Notes under the pieces: generated by a model
What the model was told of the DNA's origin: nothing
The model's input: the letters and a program-made list of their open reading frames with translations, nothing else
Databases searched by the model: none
Assembly: GCF_004571025.1 (NCBI RefSeq)
Contig: NZ_SPQT01000020.1
Span: forward strand, 62,001-126,000
Direction of reading: 5' to 3'
DNA length: 64,000 bases
Origin: Bradyrhizobium niftali
GTDB lineage: Bacteria; Pseudomonadota; Alphaproteobacteria; Rhizobiales; Xanthobacteraceae
In this document: in pieces, positions 17,557-26,588 of the stretch
How the letters are laid out: each line of letters begins with the position of its first letter
How positions within the stretch are numbered: position 1 is the first letter of the stretch
Translations under genes and position numbers: made by a program

Positions 17557-17693
17557 AGGCCCTCCGGCGACGCGGGCAAAAGCGCGCACGCGAACTTAGC
17601 GTTACTCCCGCAACGTTGGATACCGGTTTTCAATCCGGCTTGAATGCAAATTTTATGGGCACCGACGACGCTGGCGGTGCGGCAGACGATGGA

Positions 17694-17846
17694 TCAGGTG
17701 AGGAAGATCGCCATCAGGATCACGATGAGCGCGACCGAGGCCGTGCCGTATTTCACCAGCTTGATGAAGCCCTCATAGGTCTGCTCGTGGGCAACGTAGT
17801 CGTTGCCGTCGGCAGTGGTGTACGCCACTTCGCTATGGTCAGCCAT
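17694..17846 (-). CDS. aa3-type cytochrome c oxidase subunit IV
   Basis: 50-residue single-helix protein (MADHSEVAYTTADGNDYVAH ... IKLVKYGTASVALIVILMAIFLT). This is the alphaproteobacterial COX4_pro family, a small non-catalytic helix bound to the aa3 oxidase. ATG 17846 is preferred over the upstream frame because family members begin MADH. It is encoded just upstream of pntAA on the same strand, away from the oxidase catalytic genes. Confidence 0.9.
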   Translation of the reverse strand: MADHSEVAYTTADGNDYVAHEQTYEGFIKLVKYGTASVALIVILMAIFLT

Positions 17847-17986
17847 GGATTGTCCCCAGTCGAAAGCCGAATTCCCGGCTGGCAATAGCGCAAACCGCCG
17901 GGCAGGGCAACGGCAGGCAGGCGCGGTTTTCCCGCAAATCAGGTCATTTGGAATTCCGATTGCCGGGAATCCGGCTCTGGCGCCGC

Positions 17987-20956
17987 TCAGCCCTGGTCGA
18001 TCATCGTGGTGGCGGCGCTCGCGGTCGGTCGCCGGGGTTCCGGAAGACCGAGCGCCTCGCGGACCGCGTCGATCGCCTTCTCGCCCGCCTCGGTAAATCG
18101 AGCCATGCGCGGATTCGTGCCGGGGCCGACCGCGACGGAATGGTCGCCGGCCAGGAAACCATGGGTCATGTGGAACCCCAATGCACGATAGACCTCGAAC
18201 TGCTCCTCCGAGAAGAACTGATCGCCGGTGGTCTCGTGCGGGAAGGTGTCGTTACGCCGCGCATAGTCGCGGATGTAGTCGTTCTCGTCGCGGGAGAGCG
18301 AGGACTTGATATAGACGAGATAGCCCTTGTCGTCGCCGCCATAGTCGATGATGCCGATCGCCACGTGAACATGGTCCCTCGCGGCCTCGTCCGATGCATC
18401 AGGGGATGCTTGTGCGGACTTCCCGGCATTCTCCGCCATGATGGCGCGCGTGCGGTCGCGGATCGGCGTCCAGGGCAGATCGATCCGGACGCCGAGATCG
18501 ATGCGCGCATAGCGCTGGAGCTTCATCAGCGAGGAGAAATTCATCGGTGCGTCGGCTTCCGCGTCGACCGCGACGATCACCTTGCAGCGCCGGCGGAGCA
18601 GCTCGTAGACGCCGAGATTTTCGATGTGGCCGCCGTCGGTGAGATAGACGCCGTCACTGTTCTCGTAGAGACGGCCCGAGATTTCCGACCACAGGAACAG
18701 CGGCGTGGAGCGGCGCTGCGGCCGGGCGTTGGCCCCGACATAGCGCGGGTTGCTCAGCCAGTAGCCCAGCCGCACGTTCAACAGCGCCAGCGTCGGCGTC
18801 AGCGCCCTGATCGAGTTCGAGCCCATGTTCGACGACGCGGCCGCCCCCGAGATCGCCATGGCGGTGGCGAGGTCGAGGCTTTGCTCCAGACGCTCGACCG
18901 CCGGGGTCCCGGCGTAGCGCGTCGCTTCGCTGCCGACATAGAGCGGCGAGAACACGAAGAAGTCCGCATTGCGGCCGCGCCGGTTGGCGAAGTCCGACCC
19001 CTGGATGTTGAGCGCCGTGTTGATGAGATGATAGGGCGCCCGCAGCTTCGGCGCGGCCGGCCGATCGTTCGTCGTGGCACCGTCGTCCGCGACCGCGAAG
19101 AGCTCGCTCAACTTCATGCGATCGAGCGGCTTGAGATCGCGCCCCTGGTCGAGGCTCGCCTCGGCGCGGGCGATGTTGCCGTCCGCCGAGCGGCCGGGGT
19201 CGAACAGGAACGCCTTGCTCAGCCGATCGCGGTAGAGGCGATGCAGCGAATTGGCATTCGGCGTCAGCGACCAGGAGATCGCAAACAGCAGCATGCCGAC
19301 GAGCGTGTACAGGATCACCACGGGCAGGCTGTGCGCGTAGCCGGAGCCTCGATCCGTCCAATCGAATTGTCTTGCGACATTGCCCGCGGCAAATACGAGC
19401 CAGGCCGGAACATGGGATACCGGCGTCAACCAGTCCGTCGCCGCCGTCGTTGCGGCGGGCCTTGGCGTGATCTCGGCCGTGAAGGTGCCGGCGGCAGCGT
19501 CGAACTCGATCTTGCCCGACAGGTTTCCCGACGCGGGCACGGTCGATTTATTGGCCGCGAGACAGCCTTTCTGCGCAATCGCGGTCAGGGGCGCCTGACA
19601 TTTTTCGATCGGATCGTTGGCGATGCCCCAATAGGACAGATAGAGATAGGCGACCCAGATGATCAGCGGCAGCGCCAATCCCGCGATCCACAGCGCGATC
19701 TTGGCGATGATCGCGAGCACCAGCGAGCCCCATTGCGAGGATACGCTGTTGCCCTTCAGGAATTCGGCGAACTGCTGCCTGAAGGCAGTGACGAATACGC
19801 CGATCGGCGCGGCAATCGCGGCGAGCGATTTGATCCAGTTGACGGCGACGCCGCCGACCGGCCCGCCGATCGTGTTGCTGTCGACGACATCGAACATCTG
19901 GGACAGCATGAAGGGCTGGAACTCGAAGAACGCGATCACGGCAAGCAGCACCAGGAAGGTCGCGCCGGCGGTCGGCCAATGCGAGCGAAACTCCTGGCGT
20001 TTCTCGGGACTTGCAAACGACTGCTTGAGCGCCCAGCCGAAGAACAGGGCGACGCCGATGATCGCCGTTGCCAGCGTCAGCGCGAAATTCCTGATCTGCA
20101 GGACGCGGGCGAAGTCGCACGCGATGCCGAGCAGGAACGCGATGCCTGCGGCATAGGTCAGGAAGACGGTTGGGCCGATGCCCCGCTCTGCCCGTGAGCG
20201 CAGATAGGCAATTCCGCCGCAGGCAAGCAGCGCCAGCGCGACGATCGCGCCGATGGCGGTGAAGCCGAAACGGTCCGCGATCCAGCCGAAATGGTGCAGC
20301 TCGCATTGCGGCGAAGCGCCGTCGGCAAGATCGACACCGAAGAAGTTCGCGACGGTCAGGCAGCTCCGCAGCGGCGTCGACCAGATGGTGACGGCGGCGA
20401 GCAGCAGCACGGCCGGCAGCGTCAGCCCGATATTGGCGATCAGGCCGCGCGCCACGATCGCAATCCCGGTCAGGAGATCGCGGAAGCCGGCCGGAACCAG
20501 GTAGTTGGAATAATTCCTGATGTGCCCGACCGACGGCGTGTCGCTGATCTCGCTGGCGGTCACGGTTTCCCCGGCCGGCCGCTCGCCGAACACGAAACGC
20601 CCTGTCACCGTCATGGTCGTGCTGAGCGAGGTGCCGATGTAGCCGCCGCCCGATACGGTGGAGAGATAATCGATCCGCCTGATCAGATCGTGGTGGTTCA
20701 ACGCCTGGAGCACGCCGAGACACATGGCCGAGGAGCGGATGCCGCCACCGGACAAGGCGAGCCCGACGACGTCGAGCATCTGGCAGGCGACGATGCCGTC
20801 GGGGTCGAGTTGCCGGGCTTCCTCGCGGCGCGTGTTGATGGCCGCGATCTCGTCGCGAACGATCTGCTGATGCTTCTCGCACCAGGGCGTTTCCTCCTCG
20901 AAGGCTGCGGCGTTCCGCGCCGCTCCAGGTCGCGGGACCTGTCCCTGATCGGGCAT
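17987..20956 (-). CDS. Multi-pass membrane patatin-like phospholipase
   Basis: 989-residue protein combining a patatin/cPLA2-like acylhydrolase with membrane helices. The N-terminal catalytic half shows LALSGGGIRSSAMCLGVLQ (oxyanion-hole glycines) and YLSTVSGGGYIG (nucleophile Ser). The catalytic Asp appears far downstream in YLTDGGHIENLGVYELL, near residue 780. Between them lie roughly 500 residues with about seven to eight predicted helices, for example IGLTLPAVLLLAAVTIW and LVLAIIAKIALWIAGLALPL. The start at 20956 has GGGAGG upstream. Lipid substrate and whether it works in defence, membrane turnover or lipid uptake cannot be told. Confidence 0.86.
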   Translation of the reverse strand: MPDQGQVPRPGAARNAAAFEEETPWCEKHQQIVRDEIAAINTRREEARQLDPDGIVACQMLDVVGLALSGGGIRSSAMCLGVLQALNHHDLIRRIDYLSTVSGGGYIGTSLSTTMTVTGRFVFGERPAGETVTASEISDTPSVGHIRNYSNYLVPAGFRDLLTGIAIVARGLIANIGLTLPAVLLLAAVTIWSTPLRSCLTVANFFGVDLADGASPQCELHHFGWIADRFGFTAIGAIVALALLACGGIAYLRSRAERGIGPTVFLTYAAGIAFLLGIACDFARVLQIRNFALTLATAIIGVALFFGWALKQSFASPEKRQEFRSHWPTAGATFLVLLAVIAFFEFQPFMLSQMFDVVDSNTIGGPVGGVAVNWIKSLAAIAAPIGVFVTAFRQQFAEFLKGNSVSSQWGSLVLAIIAKIALWIAGLALPLIIWVAYLYLSYWGIANDPIEKCQAPLTAIAQKGCLAANKSTVPASGNLSGKIEFDAAAGTFTAEITPRPAATTAATDWLTPVSHVPAWLVFAAGNVARQFDWTDRGSGYAHSLPVVILYTLVGMLLFAISWSLTPNANSLHRLYRDRLSKAFLFDPGRSADGNIARAEASLDQGRDLKPLDRMKLSELFAVADDGATTNDRPAAPKLRAPYHLINTALNIQGSDFANRRGRNADFFVFSPLYVGSEATRYAGTPAVERLEQSLDLATAMAISGAAASSNMGSNSIRALTPTLALLNVRLGYWLSNPRYVGANARPQRRSTPLFLWSEISGRLYENSDGVYLTDGGHIENLGVYELLRRRCKVIVAVDAEADAPMNFSSLMKLQRYARIDLGVRIDLPWTPIRDRTRAIMAENAGKSAQASPDASDEAARDHVHVAIGIIDYGGDDKGYLVYIKSSLSRDENDYIRDYARRNDTFPHETTGDQFFSEEQFEVYRALGFHMTHGFLAGDHSVAVGPGTNPRMARFTEAGEKAIDAVREALGLPEPRRPTASAATTMIDQG

Positions 20957-21028
20957 GCGAGCCTCCCCCGAGCAATAAGAAGCAATCGGCAATCAGCGGT
21001 TGAAAAAGTCAATCAAGTATCTACAGGA

Positions 21029-21727
21029 TTAGTCTTGCCTCTGGTTCGAACGTTCAATGCCGGCGAGCAGGATCTCGAGGCCGGTCTCGAACGTCGCGTC
21101 AAAATGCGCAGGCTGAAAATACGGCGCAGCGGCCGCAAGATGCTTGAAGTTCGTGGCGATGGTTTCGTCCGGGACCGGTTCGGCCGAGGAAGGACCGCGG
21201 GCGTAGCCCGCCGTCTCATCGAGTGCCGCGCCCGTGAGGTAATAGCCGAGTTCCCGAAAATAGACGGCCGCCTCGCGGTTGGAAAAGCCGGCGTCGCGCA
21301 GGATGCCGATGATGCCGTCGATATAGGCGACGCCGGCAGCCGTGTTGAGCCGATGCACCGCGAAGAACGGGAAGAACGCAGGGTGCTTCAGCGCCATGGC
21401 GCGGAAGCCGTGGGCGGCTCGGCGCAGGCGCTCGCTCCAGTCCCATTGCGGCTCCATCGCAACCTGCGCCTCGGCAAGCATCAGGTCCACAAGCGCATCC
21501 ATCAGGTGCGCCTTGCTCGGGAAGTGATGATAGATGCTCATGGCCTCGCAGCCGAGCTCCTCGCCGAGCCTGCGCGTCGAGAATTGGGCCAACCCATCGC
21601 GATCGACCAGCGCCATCGCGACGGCCGCAATCCGCTCGCGCGACAGTCCTCGGCCCCCGTGGCCCGCGGCGCGGCGCTTGCGCGGCGCAGGCGGAGCTTT
21701 CCGGCGCGCTTTGGCTTTCTTGATCAT
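21029..21727 (-). CDS. TetR/AcrR-family transcriptional regulator
   Basis: 232-residue repressor-type regulator. After a basic N-terminal tail (KKAKARRKAPPAPRKRRAAG), residues 30-80 hold the TetR helix-turn-helix (FSTRRLGEELGCEAMSIYHHFPSKAHL). The C-terminal ligand domain is helical. It is divergent from the sterol-desaturase gene, and two related palindromes lie in the 87-base gap, so it probably represses itself and that neighbour. The inducer is unknown but could be a lipid, given the neighbour's role. Confidence 0.92.
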   Translation of the reverse strand: MIKKAKARRKAPPAPRKRRAAGHGGRGLSRERIAAVAMALVDRDGLAQFSTRRLGEELGCEAMSIYHHFPSKAHLMDALVDLMLAEAQVAMEPQWDWSERLRRAAHGFRAMALKHPAFFPFFAVHRLNTAAGVAYIDGIIGILRDAGFSNREAAVYFRELGYYLTGAALDETAGYARGPSSAEPVPDETIATNFKHLAAAAPYFQPAHFDATFETGLEILLAGIERSNQRQD

Positions 21728-21753
21728 GACATCCGAATCGAACCCGCTTGCAA

Positions 21754-21799
21754 CCTTACACTGAAAGGCTGTATTGTGAAGTAGAACTTACACTGTAAG
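21754..21799. promoter_or_regulatory. Pair of TetR-type operators between divergent genes
   Basis: Site 1 is CCTTACACTGAAAGG (21754-21768), an inverted repeat with one mismatch. Site 2 is CTTACACTGTAAG (21787-21799), a perfect 13-base palindrome about a central C. The centres are 32 bases apart, about three helical turns, placing both sites on one DNA face. They sit between the starts of the TetR gene and the desaturase gene. Confidence 0.65.
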
Positions 21800-21814
21800 G
21801 TTGGAGCTGAGGCG

Positions 21815-22597
21815 ATGTCTGCGATTGACCTGTTCAGCCTGCTGGTGCCCTTGACCTATCTCGTGATGCTCGGAATCGAGCGTCTGATCCCGGCGCGGCA
21901 ATTCCCGGATATTCCCTATTGGCGGCTCAGGGGCTTCTGCTTCCTGACCGTGCAGGGCCTGCTTGCCACGTTGACCCCATTGCTGATCCCGGAAGCCTGG
22001 CTGGAGCGGCACAGGCTGATGGACCTTACCGGCCTTGGCGTCGCCGGCGGCGCGGTGCTCGGTTATGCCGTGCTCTCGCTCGTCAATTACGGCTGGCACC
22101 GCAGCGCCCACACCTTCCCCTTGATGTGGCGACTATTCCACCAGATCCATCACAGCCCGGAGCGCATGGACATGTCGGGCGCGGCGCTGTTCCATCCGCT
22201 GGAGACGATCGCATTCTTCGCGATCGCATCCGTGGTCACGACGCTGGTGCTCGGGCTCGATCCGGTCGCAGCCGCCGCGACCGGCTACATCGCCGCCTTC
22301 TACGGGTACTTCCAGCACATGAATGTGCGCACGCCGCAATGGCTCGGCTTCATCATCCAACGGCCGGAGGCGCATTGCATCCATCACCAGCGTGACGTGC
22401 ACGCCTTCAACTACGGCGACCTGCCGATCTGGGACATGCTGCTCGGCACCTTTCGCAATCCCGCGAGCTTCGAGGGCGCGGTCGGCTTCGACAAGCCGGC
22501 GACCGACCGGTTTGGCGCGATGCTCGCCTTCGCCGACGTGAACGAACCTGCGGCCGGGCAAAATAGCCTCGGCCGCAGGGCCAACCCGACCAGCTAG
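21815..22597 (+). CDS. Sterol desaturase / fatty acid hydroxylase family protein
   Basis: 260-residue membrane di-iron oxygenase-type protein. Four or so helices surround a histidine cluster: HRSAH (95-99), HQIHH (109-113), HCIHH (187-191) and the following QRDVH (His196). These make up the eight-His metal site of the fatty acid hydroxylase superfamily, which hydroxylates or desaturates lipids, sterols or carotenoids. The specific substrate is not evident. It is divergent from a TetR gene, presumably its repressor, and faces the oligopeptidase gene at its 3' end. Confidence 0.9.
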   Translation: MSAIDLFSLLVPLTYLVMLGIERLIPARQFPDIPYWRLRGFCFLTVQGLLATLTPLLIPEAWLERHRLMDLTGLGVAGGAVLGYAVLSLVNYGWHRSAHTFPLMWRLFHQIHHSPERMDMSGAALFHPLETIAFFAIASVVTTLVLGLDPVAAAATGYIAAFYGYFQHMNVRTPQWLGFIIQRPEAHCIHHQRDVHAFNYGDLPIWDMLLGTFRNPASFEGAVGFDKPATDRFGAMLAFADVNEPAAGQNSLGRRANPTS

Positions 22598-22616
22598 CGC
22601 GAAGCGTCCGCGCCGC

Positions 22617-24614
22617 TCAGCCCATCGCCTCCAGCTCGTCGATCATGCCGGCAATGACGCTGAGGCCGCCGTCCCAGAATTTGGGATCCTTGGCATCGAG
22701 TCCGAACGGCCGCAGCAGCTCGGAGTAGTGCTTGGTGCCGCCGGCGGCGAGCATGTCGAGATAGCGCTCGGCAAAGCCCTCGGCCGCGTTCTCGTAGACC
22801 GCGTAGAGCGAGTTCACGAGGCAGTCGCCGAAGGCATAGGCATAAACGTAGAACGGCGAATGGATGAAGTGCGGGATGTACATCCAGTAGTTCTCGTAGC
22901 CGGCCTTGATCTCGATCGCCGGTCCCAGGCTCTCGCCCTGCACCGACAGCCAGATCTCGCCGAGCCGCGTCGCGGTGAGCTCGCCGTTCTTGCGCTCGGT
23001 GTGGACCGCGCGCTCGAAGGAATAGAAGGCGATCTGCCGGACCACGGTGTTGATCATGTCCTCGACCTTGCCGGCGAGCAGCGCCTGGCGCTGCTTGGCG
23101 CTCTTGGTCTGTGCCAGGAGCCGCCTGAAGGTGAGCATCTCGCCGAACACGCTCGCGGTCTCCGCCAGCGTCAGCGGCGTCGGCGCCATCAGCGCGCCGT
23201 TCTTGGCCGCCAGCACCTGATGCACGCCATGGCCGAGCTCATGGGCGAGCGTCATCACGTCGCGCGGCTTGCCCTGGTAGTTCATCAGCACATAGGGGTG
23301 CGCCGACGGCGTGGTGGGATGCGAGAACGCGCCCGGCGCCTTGCCCGGACGCACCGGCGCGTCGATCCAGCGGTCGGTGAAGAAGCGCTCGGCGATGTCG
23401 GCCATTTTGGGCGAGAAGCCACGATAGGCCGTCAGCACCATGTTGCGGGCATCAGGCCAGCCGATGATGTCGGTCGCCGCAAACGGCAAGGGCGCGTTGC
23501 GGTCCCAATAGGCCAGCCGCTTCTTGCCGAACCACTTCGCCTTCAGTGCGTAATAGCGATGCGACAGCCTTGGATAGGCCGCGCGCACCGAGGCGACCAG
23601 CGCATCCACCACCTCGCGCTCGACGCGGTTGTTGAGGTGGCGGGAATCCGCGACATCCTTGAAGCCGCGCCAGCGGTCGGAGATGTCCTTGTCCTTGGCC
23701 AGCGTGTTGGTGATCAGTGCGAAGGTGCGCTCATTGGCCTTGAAGGTCTTCGCCAGCGCCTCTGCCGCGCTCTTGCGCTTGGCGCCGTCGCGGTCCTGCA
23801 ACAAATTGAGTGTCGGCTCGATCGCGAGCTCTTTAGGCCCGACCTTGAAGCGCAGGCTGGAGATAGTCTGGTCGAACAGCCGGTTGAAGGCGGAATAGCC
23901 GGTCTGCGCCTTCTCCAGGAAAAGCTGCTCGAGCTTGTCGTCGAGCTGATAGGGCTTCTCCTTGCGCAGATCCTCGATCCAGGGACGGTAATACGCCAGC
24001 TCCGGCGCCTGCATCGCGCGGGTCAACAAATCGTCATCGACACGGTTGAGCTCGAGCGCGAAGAACAGAAGGTGGGTGGACGCCGCCGTCAGCCGCTCGG
24101 AGACATCGCCGTAAAACTTTGAAATCTTGGGATCAACGCTGTCGCCGGCATGGACGAGACCGGCATAGGAGCCGAGACGGCCGGCGAGATCGTCGATCGC
24201 CTCATAGCGTCGCACCGCCTCGGCGAGCCATTTTCCGCCATCTTCGTTTGCTGTCCCTGTCGCGAGCTTGCCCTTGTAGTCGGTCTCGAACGCGACGCAA
24301 TCGGCATCCATCCTTTCGAGATCGCGCGCCACTTCCGGCGCGTCGATCCCGGAATAGAGATCGGCGAGGTTCCATTCCGGAAGCCTGCCGGTCTTGCGCG
24401 CAGGCTTGGCGGGTGAAGATTTGGCGAGCGACGACTTGGCAAGTGACGACTTGGCAAGTGACGACTTGGCGAGTGAAGATTTGGCGAGTGAAGATTTGGA
24501 GGGCTTTGCCTTGACGATGGATTTCTTGGCGGCGGATTTCCTGGTGCTCGGCTTGCGGAGAGCGGGTTTGCTGGGAGCGGGCTTCTTCAAGGCAGATTTG
24601 GAGCGCGAAGTCAT
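22617..24614 (-). CDS. pepF: M3-family oligoendopeptidase F
   Basis: 665-residue zinc metallopeptidase that cleaves short peptides in the cytosol. The zinc site is LAHELGHGVHQVL (HELGH), with the downstream Glu-containing segment LAETASVFGEM completing the M3 active site. The region PLTLAETASVFGE and the C-terminal YAYAFGDCLVNSLYAVYE are typical of oligoendopeptidase F. Unusually, the first 75 residues are a Lys/Ser/Pro/Ala-rich tail containing five perfect KSSLA units and one KSSPA, encoded by a 15-bp DNA repeat. The body is of normal PepF length without this tail. Confidence 0.93.
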   Translation of the reverse strand: MTSRSKSALKKPAPSKPALRKPSTRKSAAKKSIVKAKPSKSSLAKSSLAKSSLAKSSLAKSSLAKSSPAKPARKTGRLPEWNLADLYSGIDAPEVARDLERMDADCVAFETDYKGKLATGTANEDGGKWLAEAVRRYEAIDDLAGRLGSYAGLVHAGDSVDPKISKFYGDVSERLTAASTHLLFFALELNRVDDDLLTRAMQAPELAYYRPWIEDLRKEKPYQLDDKLEQLFLEKAQTGYSAFNRLFDQTISSLRFKVGPKELAIEPTLNLLQDRDGAKRKSAAEALAKTFKANERTFALITNTLAKDKDISDRWRGFKDVADSRHLNNRVEREVVDALVASVRAAYPRLSHRYYALKAKWFGKKRLAYWDRNAPLPFAATDIIGWPDARNMVLTAYRGFSPKMADIAERFFTDRWIDAPVRPGKAPGAFSHPTTPSAHPYVLMNYQGKPRDVMTLAHELGHGVHQVLAAKNGALMAPTPLTLAETASVFGEMLTFRRLLAQTKSAKQRQALLAGKVEDMINTVVRQIAFYSFERAVHTERKNGELTATRLGEIWLSVQGESLGPAIEIKAGYENYWMYIPHFIHSPFYVYAYAFGDCLVNSLYAVYENAAEGFAERYLDMLAAGGTKHYSELLRPFGLDAKDPKFWDGGLSVIAGMIDELEAMG
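24403..24492. repeat. 15-bp tandem repeat inside pepF
   Basis: Six units of about 15 bases (consensus GACTTGGCAAGTGAC read on the plus strand) encode KSSLA/KSSPA in the pepF N-terminal tail. Two central units are identical; the outer ones differ at one to four positions. Such an array can change copy number by slippage. Confidence 0.85.
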
Positions 24615-24741
24615 TCTGTGGGAAACCTGTGTTCAACAAGCGCGACGGCGGGCGGGGGCATCAAGGTTTAAGAGTGCGTTAATCGGCTTCGGCCAGAGTG
24701 CCCCGATTCGAGACAGATAGTAGTAGCGTGCGGGGAACACC

Positions 24742-26241
24742 ATGGCTGCCAGTATTTTGATCGCCGACGACGACGCAGTAGCCCGCCGGCTGATCGAGAA
24801 CATGGTGCAGAAATGCGGCTATGAGACGGTCGTCGTGGACTCCGGCGACGCCGCGATCGCCGCCCTCACCGCCCCCGATGCACCTGCTATCGACGGCGTC
24901 ATCCTCGATCTCGTGATGCCCGGCCTCGACGGCATGGGCGTGCTGGCGAAGATCCGCGAAGCCGGCCTCAGCGTGCCCGTCATCGTGCAGACCGCCCATG
25001 GCGGCATCGACAACGTGATCTCGGCGATGCGTGCAGGTGCTGCCGATTTCGTGGTCAAGCCGGTCGGCATGGAGCGGCTCCAGGTCTCGCTTCGCAACGC
25101 GCTCAACGCCTCCGCGCTCAAGGGCGAATTGCAGCGCATCCGTCACAGCCGCGAGGGTCGGCTGACCTTCTCCGACATCATCACCCGCGCGGAAGCAATG
25201 GCGGGCGTCATGCGCACCGCGCAGAAGGCGGCGAACTCCTCGATCCCCGTGCTGATCGAGGGCGAGTCCGGCGTCGGCAAGGAGATGTTCGCGCGCGCTA
25301 TCCATGGCAGCGGCGAGCGCAAGGCCAAGCCGTTCGTCGCGGTCAATTGCGGCGCGATCCCCGACAACCTCGTCGAGTCCATCCTGTTCGGCCATGAGAA
25401 GGGCGCCTTCACCGGCGCCACCGAACGCCACACCGGCAAGTTCGTCGAGGCCCATGGCGGCACGCTGTTTCTGGACGAGGTCAGCGAGCTGCCGCTGGCC
25501 GCGCAGGTCAAGCTGCTCCGCGCGCTGCAGGAAGGCGCGGTCGAGGCCGTCGGCGGCCGCAAGCCCGTGAAGGTCGACGTCCGCATCATCTCGGCAACCA
25601 ACCGCAGGCTGCTGGAACGGGTGAAGCAGGGCCATTTCCGCGAAGACCTGTTCTATCGCCTGCACGTGCTGCCGCTGACGATCCCCTCGCTGCGGACCCG
25701 GCGCGAGGACATCCCGCATCTGCTCCGGCATTTCCTGGCGCGCTTTGCCGCCGAGGAGAACCGGCCCATCACCGGCATCAGCGGCGAGGCCGTGGCGCAT
25801 CTCGCCCAGCTCGACTGGCCCGGCAACATCCGCCAGCTCGAAAATGCGGTGTACCGCGCCGTTGTGATGAGCGAGGGCGACCAGCTTGGCCTTGGCGACT
25901 TCCCCCTGCTCACCTCGCAGCCGCATCCCGCGACCGACATCCCGACCGCGCCGCTGATGCTCGAGCCGATCGCGGCGCCTTCCGTCGTGTCGTCGGGTAG
26001 CGAAATACCGATTGCACCGCTCCCCTCGGTGGGAACTCTTCCCATGCTGACCGCGACCGGCGACGTCCGCCCGCTGGAGGACATGGAGAACGAGATCATC
26101 CGCTTCGCGATCTCGCATTATCGCGGGCAGATGTCCGAGGTCGCCCGCCGTCTCAAAATCGGCCGGTCCACGCTCTACCGAAAACTCGACGAGGCCGGGG
26201 TTCCCGGACATGGCGGGAAAAGCGGTGAGGAGACGCACTGA
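24742..26241 (+). CDS. NtrC-type sigma-54-dependent response regulator
   Basis: 499-residue activator. Residues 1-125 form a receiver domain with phosphoacceptor Asp56 (VILDLVMPG) and the T/K partners (VQTAHGG, FVVKPV). Residues 145-385 are an AAA+ domain with Walker A GESGVGKE, the sigma-54-contacting GAFTGA loop (221-226), Walker B GGTLFLDEV and the arginine-finger area RRLLERVKQGHFREDLFYRL. The C-terminus is a Fis-type helix-turn-helix (VARRLKIGRSTLYRKLDEAG). No sensor kinase is adjacent, so its partner is elsewhere. It is divergent from pepF. Confidence 0.95.
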   Translation: MAASILIADDDAVARRLIENMVQKCGYETVVVDSGDAAIAALTAPDAPAIDGVILDLVMPGLDGMGVLAKIREAGLSVPVIVQTAHGGIDNVISAMRAGAADFVVKPVGMERLQVSLRNALNASALKGELQRIRHSREGRLTFSDIITRAEAMAGVMRTAQKAANSSIPVLIEGESGVGKEMFARAIHGSGERKAKPFVAVNCGAIPDNLVESILFGHEKGAFTGATERHTGKFVEAHGGTLFLDEVSELPLAAQVKLLRALQEGAVEAVGGRKPVKVDVRIISATNRRLLERVKQGHFREDLFYRLHVLPLTIPSLRTRREDIPHLLRHFLARFAAEENRPITGISGEAVAHLAQLDWPGNIRQLENAVYRAVVMSEGDQLGLGDFPLLTSQPHPATDIPTAPLMLEPIAAPSVVSSGSEIPIAPLPSVGTLPMLTATGDVRPLEDMENEIIRFAISHYRGQMSEVARRLKIGRSTLYRKLDEAGVPGHGGKSGEETH

Positions 26242-26588
26242 GCCTGATGCGAACGGAGGTTCGCGCGACGGCACGGTGACGCTGTAAGCCGTTCGCATGA
26301 CGACAGAATTCGACTGCGATTTGAACCGTGACTTGGAAGTGACAGACAGAGGGAAAAGCGTGTGGCCAAGGCCCACAATCCGTTGCCAAGAGGCTCCCTT
26401 GAAGTCAGTTTGTCGTGAGTTGTCTCGGGTAGCGCTGGCTGCAAAACCGGGGCCTGTATATCGTCTGCGTATGAATCGTTGCGTGCAGGCGTGCAACTTT
26501 CGAGAGGCCGGCGCGGTTTAGCCGAAGCTCAATTAGGCGATAACAAAGCTGTTCCACGAGGGACAGTTCACCCGAGGGGTGCGACACA
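26242..26588. other. 347-base intergenic stretch without a recognisable gene
   Basis: It lies between the response regulator and the L,D-transpeptidase gene. Short open frames in it lack a ribosome site and look random. GAGGGG about 12 bases before 26589 is the likely ribosome site of the next gene. No clear terminator hairpin or sigma-54 box was found. Confidence 0.5.

Noticed and set aside
17948..20197. 749-residue plus-strand frame
   Set aside because: Antisense shadow of the patatin gene, whose catalytic motifs are unambiguous.
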